Shown here: positions 42,400 to 50,950 of the stretch, piece after piece | How the letters are laid out: every line of letters starts with the position of its first letter | Position numbering within the stretch: position 1 is the stretch's first letter | Assembly: GCA_019244185.1 (NCBI GenBank) | Contig: JAFATB010000006.1 | Span: 1-64,000, forward strand | Length of the DNA: 64,000 nucleotides | Source: Acidobacteriota bacterium | GTDB lineage: Bacteria > Acidobacteriota > Thermoanaerobaculia > Gp7-AA8 | Direction of reading: 5' to 3' | Translations under genes and position numbers: made by a program | Notes under the pieces: model-generated | What the model was told of the DNA's origin: nothing | Seen by the model: only the letters and a program-made list of their open reading frames with translations | Database searches by the model: none

Positions 42400-43255
42400 A
42401 TCGGTTCTGACTCGAGTCGATGCGCTGCGCACCGGCGAGCTTCCGCCGGACGAACGCGGCGAAGTGGAGACGCACATGGAGACGTGCCGCAGCTGCAATG
42501 CGTCGGTGCACGACGTCGGTACGCTCGCGCATACCATCAAGGCGATCGCGCCAGCGCCGCCGCGCTCGTGCCGCGACGCGCTCGCGGATTCGTACGATCG
42601 CGTCGGCGAAGTGTGGGTGGCGTTCTCCGACAGCGGCCTGCGCATGCTCCATCGCGGCGGCAGCTTCGAGGAGTTCCGCGCGCTGCACGCCGAGCGCACC
42701 GGACGCACGCTCAAGTCCGCGACGCTTTCCGACAAGCTGCGCAAGCAGGTCGTCGCCGCGACGAGCGGCGAAGGCGTGGACAAGCCGCAGGTCGACTGGC
42801 GCGCGGACGCGACGCCGCTCGAGCGCGCCGTGCTGGAGACGCTGACGCGGATTCCGCGCGGCGAGGTGCGCACGTATGAATGGGTCGCGCGGCAGGTCGG
42901 ACGGCCGCGTGCGACGCGCGCCGTCGGCTCGATCTGCGCGAAGAACTCGGTGCCGTTCGTCGTGCCGTGCCACCGCGTCGTGCCGTCGACCGGCGGCGTC
43001 GGTCAGTACGCGTTCGGCAGCGCGGTGAAGCGCGACCTGCTGCGGCGCGAAGGCGTCGACGTCGACGCGCTCGACTCGCTCGCGAAACAGCGCGTCCGCT
43101 ACATCGGCTCGCGCACCACGAAGATCGTCTGCTTCCCCACGTGCAAAGACGCGCGGCGCATCCGCGAGGACAACCGCGTCCCTTTTCACGCGGCCGGCGA
43201 AGCGCTGGAGAAAGGATTCCGGCCATGTCTGCGATGCAAGCCGTTCGCGGCCTGA
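42389..43255 (+). CDS. Anti-sigma (ZAS) - O6-alkylguanine-DNA alkyltransferase - Ada Zn-domain fusion protein
   Basis: A 288-residue fusion. Residues 1-50 have the exact zinc anti-sigma motif C3-x25-H29-x3-C33-x2-C36. Residues about 70-222 are a full alkyltransferase domain: Arg finger R177 in T-R-A-V-G, N186, active site P-C194-H-R-V-V and E221. Residues about 235-285 are the Ada methylphosphotriester domain with all four zinc cysteines (C248, C252, C280, C283), C248 being the methyl acceptor equivalent of E. coli Ada Cys38. The AraC-type DNA-binding domain of Ada is absent. Domain order is the reverse of Ada. Predicted role: bind the ECF sigma factor and release it when DNA-derived methyl groups are accepted. 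Function is inference; the domains are clear. Confidence 0.9.
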   Translation: MRCRSVLTRVDALRTGELPPDERGEVETHMETCRSCNASVHDVGTLAHTIKAIAPAPPRSCRDALADSYDRVGEVWVAFSDSGLRMLHRGGSFEEFRALHAERTGRTLKSATLSDKLRKQVVAATSGEGVDKPQVDWRADATPLERAVLETLTRIPRGEVRTYEWVARQVGRPRATRAVGSICAKNSVPFVVPCHRVVPSTGGVGQYAFGSAVKRDLLRREGVDVDALDSLAKQRVRYIGSRTTKIVCFPTCKDARRIREDNRVPFHAAGEALEKGFRPCLRCKPFAA

Positions 43256-43866
43256 GCGTTCCCGAGATCCACGCGGTGTCGCGGCCCGCGCGCGCCTTCA
43301 CCGGCGACTTCTACTTCACGCACCGCGAAGGCGCGCGCACGTGGTTCGCCCTCGGCGACGTCGCGGGCAAAGGTCTGCCCGCCGCGATCGTGATGGCGAT
43401 GATCCAGGAGGAGCTCGAGCTGCGCATCGCGTCGTGCGCGAGCGCCGCGTGCGATCCGGCGACAACCACGCGCCGCCTCCACGAGTTCCTCGCGCCGCTG
43501 CTCCCGCGCAATCGCTTCGCCACCGCCGTCCTCGGCCATCTCGACGACGACGGCACGCTGACGATCGTGAACGCCGGCCACTGTCCGCCGCTCCTCGCCC
43601 GCGCCGACGGCCGCGTCGAGGAGCTCGGCTCCACCGGCCCGCTCCTCGGCATCCTTCCCTGCCCGCGCTGGAGCTCCGTCAAACGCCGCCTCGAACCCGG
43701 CGACGCGCTCGTGCTCTACAGCGATGGCGTGACCGAGGCCACGATCGATGGCGGCGAGGAGCTCGGGGTGGAGGGTTTGCGCGAGCGCGTCGCGCGTCGC
43801 GAGAACCTGCTCGACGGACTCGACACGCACGACGACGTGACGCTCGTCGTCGTGCGACGGCCGTGA
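43225..43866 (+). CDS. PP2C/SpoIIE-type serine phosphatase (RsbU-like catalytic domain)
   Basis: A 213-residue stand-alone phosphatase domain. Metal-binding residues are visible: G-D28-F-Y, G-D45-V-A-G-K-G, Y-S-D-G-V-T-E-A and D-D-V-T-L-V-V-V. N-A-G-H-C-P-P-L-L is the SpoIIE/RsbU signature. It has no N-terminal sensor domain and no membrane segment. The ATG at 43225 lies inside the end of the fusion gene, with AAAGGA eight bases upstream, so the three genes 41782-43866 are one unit. No anti-anti-sigma (STAS) substrate is encoded in the window, so its target is unknown; the sigma or its anti-sigma partner are candidates. Confidence 0.88.
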   Translation: MSAMQAVRGLSVPEIHAVSRPARAFTGDFYFTHREGARTWFALGDVAGKGLPAAIVMAMIQEELELRIASCASAACDPATTTRRLHEFLAPLLPRNRFATAVLGHLDDDGTLTIVNAGHCPPLLARADGRVEELGSTGPLLGILPCPRWSSVKRRLEPGDALVLYSDGVTEATIDGGEELGVEGLRERVARRENLLDGLDTHDDVTLVVVRRP

Positions 43867-43869
43867 GCA

Positions 43870-46401
43870 TCAGTCATAGACGAACCGTTCGTCGTCATTC
43901 GGCGTCGCACCCTTACGAACGATGACGGCGAACGGATCGACCTGCGCCAGTCCGCCGGCGAGTTGCCAAAGCGTGATGAAGAAAGCGCGACCCAGTTCCT
44001 CGCGGCGCAGCGGCGTCGCCGCAAGAATGTTGCTCGCTTCAGCCATGAGCTTTCGCTGTTGCACCGCAATGCTCTGAACGGCGTCATCGATCGCGCGGCC
44101 GGAGAGGTTGATCTGACGCATCGACTTCAATTGCCCAAGCATCCGCTCGAACGCTAGAACGACGCGCAGCGCATTGGAGACGGGGAGACGCTGCGCAGCG
44201 CCCACCTGGACCTGCGTTTTCTGATCGTCGGCACGGAAGTTCGCGTTGTCGAAGACGACCGTGGTACCGCCCGGCACCAGTCCAGTCTCACGGACGTGTT
44301 TCCATCGCAGGAACAGCAGTCCGTTGCGATCGCGGATCGTAAAGGGATTCGGCGAATCGGAGAGATATAGCGCGGTCAGGTTCTCGACGAACTGCTCCGA
44401 TGCGGTATCGACGCTTTGATTCAGGATCGTTTCGAGCTCACTTTCGCTGAAATCCAGAACGGCGCTCGCGACGAGATCTCCAAACGGCTGCTTCGATGCC
44501 GCATTGACGACCAGTTCCGTGAGCGCGGTCGTCGGTCCGGCGAGAACGCCCAGTGCGATCATCTGTTTTTCCCAGTCGGAGAGCTGCGTGCGTGTCGGCG
44601 GCGGCGTCCACCGGATGGATGCGTCCAAGCTGACATGGTCGCTGACGCGTGGGTCGCGTAGCTTATCCGCGGACGTGACGACCGCAAGCACACGCGTATC
44701 GGCCAGGAACGTGACGCTGCGCAGCGCACGCCAGCTCTTTGACCACGCTTCGATCGAAGTCCGCACGCCGAGATTGAGATCGCCCGTTGCCGTGACCTCG
44801 TAATCCCAGTCCTGCTGCAACAGTGTGCCGACTCCCGCGTTGAGACCGAACGCGGAGATGTTCAGCGACGTCTCGATACGAAGTCCACCGGAACCGGACC
44901 ACGTGGCGTCGTTCAGCGTGACACCCGCATCACCCTGCCGCGCCAGCGCGAGCGCCTCGGTGAAGTCGCCGTGCACACATTTGCGGAAGGCCGGCAGCGC
45001 AGGATCGATGGACAGATCGAGCGCCGTGGTGCGGGTATCGAAGCGCGATCGTTTATGGGCGAGCTCGATCCCGATCTTCACCTCCGCCGCGGCTTTCACG
45101 GCAGCGTTCACGCGCTCGAGCGCGCGTTGGTATCGGACGACGAGTTCCTTTACCGCATTCAACAGCGGATTGAGGTGGTGCTGGAAGTCATCGACGAGCG
45201 CGCCCGTCCGAGCGTCGATCGCATTCGTCAGCGCTTCTTTCAGTTTCGCCTTGAGATCGACACTTACACCGATCCGCGCGAGCCACTGTTGGAGCTGCGT
45301 GGTGACACTCTGGCTGTTCAGCAAGTGATTGACGGTCGCGGAGAGCTGCTGATCGAACAGCTGGTGCAGATCGCCGAAGGTCGTGAGATCGTTCTCGATC
45401 AGCTTCACGAGCGGAGCGAGCGGTGTGGTGATCTGAGAGACGACCGCGCTCGCAACTTTGTCGATGCCGGTGATTGTGACGCCGACACCGGCTTTCAGCG
45501 CGATGCCACGCGAGGACTCGCGCACTTGTACGAGTCGGACGCGAACACGGTTCGTTCCCTTGTCACGCGTCAGAAGAATGTTGAAGCTGCCGTTCACTTC
45601 CGCGTTGAAGTCGAGCGAAGCGGCAATCTTCGCCTCGGCGGTGATCGGCGCCGCAGCGAGACCGAGGGTCTTTTCGCTGACCTCGCCCGTCATCACGACC
45701 GTCTTTCCGAACGAGAGACCGCCCGACACGGCGATCGAGCCGGTGTTGTGCAGACGCACGACCTGCCCGTCTCGGAGGTGGGCGGCGTCGTACGGCAACT
45801 TGAATGCACGCACGTCATCGATGAGCGCTGTGAGCGCGGAGTCGGAGACCGCGTGCTTGAAGTAGTTGCCAACGGTGACCGACGCGTTCGCGCCGAATGC
45901 CGCCTTTCCGCTGACAACACCAATGGGGAACGACGGCACATTTCCGAGCGCGGAGACGGCGCCGTCGATCACGAACGAAAGGAATGCCTCGCTGTCTTTC
46001 TCGTACGTGATCGCGCCGTCGTCGAACAGATCGCCATCGTCGTCGCCCGCTACGGTCGCGGACGCGTTCGCGCCGAGCTCGATCGCAACGGCGTTGACGT
46101 TCAGCGTGTTGTCCACGGCGACCGGCCAGGAGAGCTTCTGCTTCGCTGCCGCACCAACGTTGCCGAGGAGGAACGTGAGCGCGGTACGGTTGTTTGCAAT
46201 GAAACTCTGAATTTGCTGCGCGTTGAGATTGAGCCGCGCAATCGCATCGGCGACCGGACCCTGCGCATTCGGATTGGCCTGGTAGGCCACCAATGCATCG
46301 AGAATGGCTTGAGGACTGTTCAGCGCCCGCAGTTCGTCCAGCAGTTTCGGGATGTCCTGGAGAAGCTGTACCGCACGGGTTCCTTGCTTGAGGATTTCCA
46401 T
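43870..46401 (-). CDS. Large orphan protein of unknown function
   Basis: I do not recognise this 843-residue protein. It has no signal peptide or membrane helix. Three parts can be seen: helical residues 1-90, a beta-rich stretch with Gly and Ala (about 90-300, 470-600) and a central amphipathic helical bundle (about 300-440, many Leu/Asn/Lys heptads). The third and fourth parts repeat the style of alternating beta strands and short helices. The DNA is visibly less GC-rich and uses more varied third-codon bases than all neighbours, suggesting transfer. The start is firm: GGAGGT lies seven bases upstream. It converges on the phosphatase gene with three bases between the stops. Confidence 0.7.
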   Translation of the reverse strand: MEILKQGTRAVQLLQDIPKLLDELRALNSPQAILDALVAYQANPNAQGPVADAIARLNLNAQQIQSFIANNRTALTFLLGNVGAAAKQKLSWPVAVDNTLNVNAVAIELGANASATVAGDDDGDLFDDGAITYEKDSEAFLSFVIDGAVSALGNVPSFPIGVVSGKAAFGANASVTVGNYFKHAVSDSALTALIDDVRAFKLPYDAAHLRDGQVVRLHNTGSIAVSGGLSFGKTVVMTGEVSEKTLGLAAAPITAEAKIAASLDFNAEVNGSFNILLTRDKGTNRVRVRLVQVRESSRGIALKAGVGVTITGIDKVASAVVSQITTPLAPLVKLIENDLTTFGDLHQLFDQQLSATVNHLLNSQSVTTQLQQWLARIGVSVDLKAKLKEALTNAIDARTGALVDDFQHHLNPLLNAVKELVVRYQRALERVNAAVKAAAEVKIGIELAHKRSRFDTRTTALDLSIDPALPAFRKCVHGDFTEALALARQGDAGVTLNDATWSGSGGLRIETSLNISAFGLNAGVGTLLQQDWDYEVTATGDLNLGVRTSIEAWSKSWRALRSVTFLADTRVLAVVTSADKLRDPRVSDHVSLDASIRWTPPPTRTQLSDWEKQMIALGVLAGPTTALTELVVNAASKQPFGDLVASAVLDFSESELETILNQSVDTASEQFVENLTALYLSDSPNPFTIRDRNGLLFLRWKHVRETGLVPGGTTVVFDNANFRADDQKTQVQVGAAQRLPVSNALRVVLAFERMLGQLKSMRQINLSGRAIDDAVQSIAVQQRKLMAEASNILAATPLRREELGRAFFITLWQLAGGLAQVDPFAVIVRKGATPNDDERFVYD

Positions 46402-46457
46402 CGCAGACCTCCGTAGCGGATGAGAGGGACGCGATGCGTAAGTTCTCTAGCGCAAGT

Positions 46458-47201
46458 TCAAGCGCGCGAACGCAGCCACGCCTTCGCGCGCCACCACACG
46501 CGTGCGAGATCGTCGCGGCGGCGGGCGCCGGCGGTCGGAACGCCGGCGTCGCGGAGCCAGACCACGCGGTTCGCGTCGTCGACGTCGCGGAAGCGCTGCA
46601 CGACTTCGTCGGAGAACTGCGAGCGGTGGCAGGCGACGACGCGCACGAGATCGTTCCACGTCGCGCGCACGTCGACCGCTTCCGCGCGCGGATCGGCGCG
46701 CGTGAAGCGCAGCGGCGCGTGCAGCAGCTCGACGCGCGACTCGACGAGCGTCAGCGGAACCGGCAACGCGAGCCGTTGCACGAGCGTGCCGGTGGCGCGG
46801 TGATCGGCGTGCCACGTACAGCCGTGGTGGCGATTGAACGTCACGATGCGATCGGGGCGCACCTCGTCGACGAGCGCGCGGACGTGCGCGTGCAGCGCCC
46901 GCGTCCCGCCCGCGGCGTGCGACCACGCGCGGAGCACGTCTTCGGGCTCGTCGCCGCTGCCGTCCGGCAGGCGCGCGAAACGAACCTCGCCGCCGAAGAG
47001 CGTGGCCGCGGCGCGCATCTCGTCTTCGCGGATGCGCGCGACCTGCTCGGGATCGATGTTGCCGAGAAGGCCGCGTCCGCGCTCGCCGGAGGTGAGGACG
47101 AGGAAGTGCACGCGCGCGGAGGACTGCAGGACGAGGCGCGCCAGCCACGGCGCGACGAAGAGCTCATCGTCGGGATGGGCGCCGATCCAGAGCAGTTCCA
47201 T
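46458..47201 (-). CDS. PIG-L/LmbE-family deacetylase
   Basis: A 247-residue zinc deacetylase of N-acetylglucosaminyl compounds. The family motif A-H-P-D-D-E lies at residues 8-13, and T-W-H-A-D-H-R-A-T holds the third zinc ligand region. The acceptor (for example a glycolipid or bacillithiol-like precursor) is not clear. It starts nine bases after the DUF1573 gene stop and is probably cotranscribed with that gene and the PAP2 gene. Confidence 0.88.
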   Translation of the reverse strand: MELLWIGAHPDDELFVAPWLARLVLQSSARVHFLVLTSGERGRGLLGNIDPEQVARIREDEMRAAATLFGGEVRFARLPDGSGDEPEDVLRAWSHAAGGTRALHAHVRALVDEVRPDRIVTFNRHHGCTWHADHRATGTLVQRLALPVPLTLVESRVELLHAPLRFTRADPRAEAVDVRATWNDLVRVVACHRSQFSDEVVQRFRDVDDANRVVWLRDAGVPTAGARRRDDLARVWWRAKAWLRSRA

Positions 47202-47210
47202 CGCGGCAGG

Positions 47211-48095
47211 TCAGCGGATGGTGGCGTTCACGTCGAGCGACGCCGCGACGCTCGAATCCTTCTTCAGCGTGATCTTGAGGGCTTCGTGAAAGGCGCCGGG
47301 CTTCGCGCGCGCGCCGTCGATGGTGATGGTCACGGACTGCTTGCCGTTCGGCGGCACGAGGTCGTTGTATTTATAAAAAAGACAGCGGCACGACGAGCGT
47401 GACAGCGCGATCGTCGCCGGAGCATCGCCGTGGTTCGTGACGACGAACTGCCGCGCGGTGCGCGTGCCTTTGCGCACGATGCCGTAGTCCTGCGATGCCG
47501 GCGTCACGGTGAGCACGTCGGGCGGCGAATTCGGCGTGGCGATCGTGTCGTCGACGGCGCTCGTGCCGCTGGAATCGCTCGCCGTCACCGACGTCGACGT
47601 CCGTTCCGCAACCGGCTGCTCGACGATCGTCGCGGGCGTCGTTTTCTTCTCCGAGCTCGCCCGCCAGATCAGCCAGCCGATGAGCGCGAGCACGACCACC
47701 GCCGCGATGAGGATGCCGACGACGCGCGTCGCCGAACCGCCCGTGTCCGGCGGCGGATCGTAGACGCCGACGCTGCCGGCGGGCGGCTCGGATTCGGGAG
47801 ACGTGGCAAGCGGGCGGAGGCCGGGCTCGGTCTTGAAGCGCGGCTGAGGATTCGCCGGTGGCGCGGCAACAGGCGCCGCCGCGGCGGTCCCGCCTTCGAG
47901 CTCGTCGAGCTTCACGAGCGCCGCGTCGAGGTCGCGGATGAGGCGCTGATATTCGGTGGCGAGATGCTCGGTGGGCGCGTCGGCGGTCATGTTGACCAGC
48001 GCCTCGCGATGGCGGCGGTAACGCTGCCGCAGCAGCTCGAGCTCGCGCGCGCGTTCGCCGCGAGTCGCATTGACGGTGCCGAAATCGTCCGACAT
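47211..48095 (-). CDS. Single-pass membrane protein with C-terminal DUF1573-like domain
   Basis: A 294-residue protein. A soluble N-terminal helical part (residues about 10-68, basic and Leu-rich) is followed by a Pro/Ala linker and one transmembrane helix (about 124-145). A Ser/Thr-rich linker leads to a C-terminal Ig-like domain (D-Y-G-I-V-R-K-G-T-R-T-A-R-Q-F-V-V-T-N-H-G) with the Cys pair C-R-C that marks DUF1573. The helix puts the N-terminal part in the cytoplasm. Its start overlaps the PAP2 stop by one base. The role is unknown. Confidence 0.75.
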   Translation of the reverse strand: MSDDFGTVNATRGERARELELLRQRYRRHREALVNMTADAPTEHLATEYQRLIRDLDAALVKLDELEGGTAAAAPVAAPPANPQPRFKTEPGLRPLATSPESEPPAGSVGVYDPPPDTGGSATRVVGILIAAVVVLALIGWLIWRASSEKKTTPATIVEQPVAERTSTSVTASDSSGTSAVDDTIATPNSPPDVLTVTPASQDYGIVRKGTRTARQFVVTNHGDAPATIALSRSSCRCLFYKYNDLVPPNGKQSVTITIDGARAKPGAFHEALKITLKKDSSVAASLDVNATIR

Positions 48096-48727
48096 CAGCG
48101 TTGATCTTTACAAAAAACCAGCTCGGACACCAGACAACAAACCGACGCGATGCCCAGGCCCGCGGTCCAGCCGGCCACGACGTCGGACGCCCAGTGACGA
48201 TCGCGCACCAGCCGATTGATCCCCGCGCCGACCGGAATCACGACGATTCCCGCCAGCGCCGCAGGCGTCAGCAGCTTCTCGCGCACGAGCACGTACGCCG
48301 GCACGAGCAGCTCCGCCGTCGCCGCCATCGCGTGGTCGCTCGGGAACGACGGCTTCGGCCTGCCGTCCTTCGACGTCGGCGCGTACTGCAGCGGCAGCAT
48401 GCGCTCGCACGTCATGCCCGCGGCCTTCACCAGCGCCGGTCCGAGCACGACCGGCAGCCAGGCGCGCGCGCCGCGCCGACACGTCCCGAGCGCGACGAGA
48501 CCGTTCATCGTGAGAAGGAACTCCGTCGCGCTGATGGCTTTGAAGAAGAGCGCGACCGGCGATTCCGGATCGGGATCGCGCGCGAGCACTTCCTCGCGCA
48601 CTTCCTGATCCGTCTCCGCCAGTTCGCGGTTGGCGACCGCGCGGAACATGCGCGCGAGCAGCGCCGACGCACCGAGGGCGGTGAGCGAAAAGAGAGCGAT
48701 ACGCGCGGCAGACTTGCGGCGATCCAT
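48095..48727 (-). CDS. PAP2-superfamily membrane phosphatase
   Basis: A 210-residue membrane protein with about five predicted helices. The lipid-phosphatase motifs are P-S-F-P-S-D-H-A-M-A and R-L-V-R-D-R-H-W-A-S-D, with K-D-G-R-P-K-P before them. The enzyme would dephosphorylate a lipid phosphate, perhaps undecaprenyl diphosphate, at the outer face of the inner membrane. I prefer the ATG at 48727, which has GGAGG seven bases upstream, over the ATG 24 bases further up. It heads a run of three genes with PIG-L. Confidence 0.85.
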   Translation of the reverse strand: MDRRKSAARIALFSLTALGASALLARMFRAVANRELAETDQEVREEVLARDPDPESPVALFFKAISATEFLLTMNGLVALGTCRRGARAWLPVVLGPALVKAAGMTCERMLPLQYAPTSKDGRPKPSFPSDHAMAATAELLVPAYVLVREKLLTPAALAGIVVIPVGAGINRLVRDRHWASDVVAGWTAGLGIASVCCLVSELVFCKDQR

Positions 48728-48893
48728 CGCTCGTCCTCCGAGCAAGCGCAATGCCGCAAACCCACCAGAAACCGCACAAGGCGTGCTACACTGCCGTCAG
48801 TCCATCAGACCATTATTGTTTCCATGTTTAGAGACCGCCGGCGGGAGCTCCAGTTCCGCGTGCGCCGTCGTACGCCGGCAAGGGAGACCAATC

Positions 48894-49718
48894 GTGACCA
48901 CGCCTCAATCGCGCATCGCCGACCACGTCCACTCCGCCCTCGACGTCGTCCCGCAAACCCCGATCATCGAGCCGCTGCGCCGCGCCTTCGCCGCGCATGA
49001 AGGCGCGCTGGCCGACATCGAGAACGCGTTCCGCACCTTCACGTCGGCCGCCCCGACTCCCGAGCGCGCACGCTACTTCTTCCACAGCTGGAGCCTCACC
49101 AACCACAGCGCGATGTGCGTCTCCGGCATCGGCAACCGCATCACGCTGCGCCTCCTCGACGAGCGCAACGGCATCGACAAGCCGCGCCTCACCTCCGCCC
49201 TCCTCGCCCTTCACCGCATCTCCGACGAGGACCTCGGCGCCCTCGGCGGCACGCTGCACGCCGATCTGTTCTACGAGATGGCCGACCTCTTCTGCGACGG
49301 CGACGCGTGGATGCGCCGCGGCTTCGCACTCGACAGCGCCCGCGCGTTCAAAGACTACAAGAACCGCACGGGCCTGCGCATGCCGGACCTGATGTTCGGA
49401 CTGCTCTCGACCGTCGCGCACGAGGTCTACACGCACGGCGAAGTGGAGTTCATCCTGCCGCTCTTCCGCGGCCTCGTGCAGCAACACTTCGACATCGATG
49501 AGAAACAGCAGCGCCGCCGCCTAGCCTGGATCAGCGTCCACTGCGGCCCGACCGAGCGCGAGCACTTCCGCCACGCGGTCGAAGCGATCGATCATTACTG
49601 CGCCGCCACGCACACGGACCTCGGCGCCTACGAGCTCGAACAGCTCTTCGGCGAGTACATCGAGAACAAGGCCGCCGTGATGCGCGATCTCTCGCGGCTG
49701 ATGACGACGCTCAACTAG
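48894..49718 (+). CDS. Heme-oxygenase-like-fold protein (possible diiron oxidase), unknown substrate
   Basis: A 274-residue all-helical protein. It begins with GTG, supported by AAGGGAGA upstream; the frame continues earlier but without coding look. His/Glu pairs occur at the places expected for a heme-oxygenase-like diiron oxidase (H-S-W-S-L-T-N-H, H-A-D-L-F-Y-E, H-E-V-Y-T-H-G-E and T-E-R-E-H-F-x-H). The order and spacing fit only loosely, so the iron-enzyme call is tentative. It lies eight bases before an ATP-grasp gene and is probably cotranscribed. Enzymes of this fold in such settings cleave or oxidise amino-acid-derived compounds. Confidence 0.5.
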   Translation: MTTPQSRIADHVHSALDVVPQTPIIEPLRRAFAAHEGALADIENAFRTFTSAAPTPERARYFFHSWSLTNHSAMCVSGIGNRITLRLLDERNGIDKPRLTSALLALHRISDEDLGALGGTLHADLFYEMADLFCDGDAWMRRGFALDSARAFKDYKNRTGLRMPDLMFGLLSTVAHEVYTHGEVEFILPLFRGLVQQHFDIDEKQQRRRLAWISVHCGPTEREHFRHAVEAIDHYCAATHTDLGAYELEQLFGEYIENKAAVMRDLSRLMTTLN

Positions 49719-49726
49719 CCGCCCGC

Positions 49727-50950
49727 ATGCGTCACCTGCGCGAGCTCGGCACGACGGCGGACGCGTTCCGCGCGCATCGCACGGAGTTCCTCGCCGCGAT
49801 GGCGCGCGCCGCCGGCCGCGCCGTCCCGTGGGGCGATGAGCTGTTCAATCCGTATCCGTTCGCGCTCGACGAGCCGTACGTCGAGCGCCTGATGCGCTTC
49901 GGCCGCGCGGTGCACGCGGGCATCCACGCCGTCGTGCAGAACTTCGCGCGCGACGAGCGCATCCGCGCGCGCTACGCGCTCGACCCGCGCCTCTTGCCGA
50001 TCCTCGAGCGCGCCGCACACGAGCCGTACACGATCGGGATGTTCCGCCCCGATTTCGTGCTCGACGAGGACGGCGACTTCCGCGTCTGCGAGATCAACGC
50101 GCGCTTCTCCGCGAACGGCTACGCGATCAACGACATCATCGACGGCACGCTCGCCGCGCTCACCTATCTTCCGCCGAACGTGCACCGCGTCCCCGGGATG
50201 TCGACGATCCGCGAAACGATGACGCGCGCCTTCCGCGACGAACGCCCCGTCGCGATCGTCCTCCGCAGCGAAAGCGGTAGCGAGATTCACCTCCTGCTCT
50301 CGGAACTCGACACGTACACGATCGCACCCGCGGACCTCGCGCACGACACGCGCAATCCGCACTACGTCCTCGAGCTCGATCGCCTCGAACTGCTCGACCT
50401 CGCGCCGCATGTGCTCGAGCGCATCATCCGCACCGGCTCCCGCAACGACGTGCGCACGCTGATCCTCGTCCACGACAAACGCCTGCTCTCGATCCTCTCC
50501 GATCCCGCGATCATGCGCGATCACGTCGACGCCGATGACTGCGCGCTCCTCGCCCGACACATCATCCCCACCCGCCCCGCCTCCGATCCCGAAGCCCGCG
50601 CCGCCGCACTCGACACGCCCGAGCACTGGGTTCTCAAACCCAGCAGCGGCGGCCGCGGCGTCGATGTCTGGATCGGCTCCGAAACGCCGCGCTCTCAATG
50701 GGAGTCGCGCCTCCACACGCACGATCACACCGACACGCTGCAACGCTTCATCCCCCAACGCCGCTTCACGATCCGCCACCTCGACGGCGACACGCTCCGC
50801 GACAGCGAGATGCACGTGGTCGGCCTCCTCCCCTGTTTCGAAGACCACGTGTTCGGCCCCGGCATCTTCCGCGCCGGCACCGGCAGCGTGATCAACGTCC
50901 ACCAACAACGCGGCGAGGTGCTGCCGTGTGTTGTGGATACCAAGGGCTGA
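49727..50950 (+). CDS. Circularly permuted ATP-grasp-like ligase (glutathionylspermidine-synthase type)
   Basis: A 407-residue protein. F-R-P-D-F-V-L-D-E-D-G-D-F-R-V-C-E-I-N-A-R-F (about residues 107-128) is typical of the permuted ATP-grasp group. H-W-V-L-K-P-S-S-G-G-R-G (about 302-313) is the nucleotide-binding lysine and glycine loop. These enzymes join a carboxylate to an amine using ATP. The C-terminus (V-V-D-T-K-G) and stop lie in a long palindromic repeat and mirror the C-terminus of the convergent gene (I-V-D-T-R-G). Confidence 0.7.
   Translation: MRHLRELGTTADAFRAHRTEFLAAMARAAGRAVPWGDELFNPYPFALDEPYVERLMRFGRAVHAGIHAVVQNFARDERIRARYALDPRLLPILERAAHEPYTIGMFRPDFVLDEDGDFRVCEINARFSANGYAINDIIDGTLAALTYLPPNVHRVPGMSTIRETMTRAFRDERPVAIVLRSESGSEIHLLLSELDTYTIAPADLAHDTRNPHYVLELDRLELLDLAPHVLERIIRTGSRNDVRTLILVHDKRLLSILSDPAIMRDHVDADDCALLARHIIPTRPASDPEARAAALDTPEHWVLKPSSGGRGVDVWIGSETPRSQWESRLHTHDHTDTLQRFIPQRRFTIRHLDGDTLRDSEMHVVGLLPCFEDHVFGPGIFRAGTGSVINVHQQRGEVLPCVVDTKG

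Noticed and set aside
41728..42873. Upstream extension of the uup frame through the sigma gene
   Set aside because: It is antisense to the sigma/anti-sigma genes; the ABC-F family N-terminus begins at 41727.
42389..43255. Possibility that the anti-sigma/alkyltransferase join is a frameshift or assembly artefact
   Set aside because: The frame is unbroken, the ZAS spacing is exact, the sigma gene overlaps its start and the phosphatase start overlaps its end. All catalytic and zinc residues are intact.
44971..46416. Open frame of 481 codons opposite the 843-residue orphan
   Set aside because: I considered which strand is real. The minus-strand gene has a perfect Shine-Dalgarno and normal protein composition; the plus strand is Arg/Asp-rich and has no such signal.
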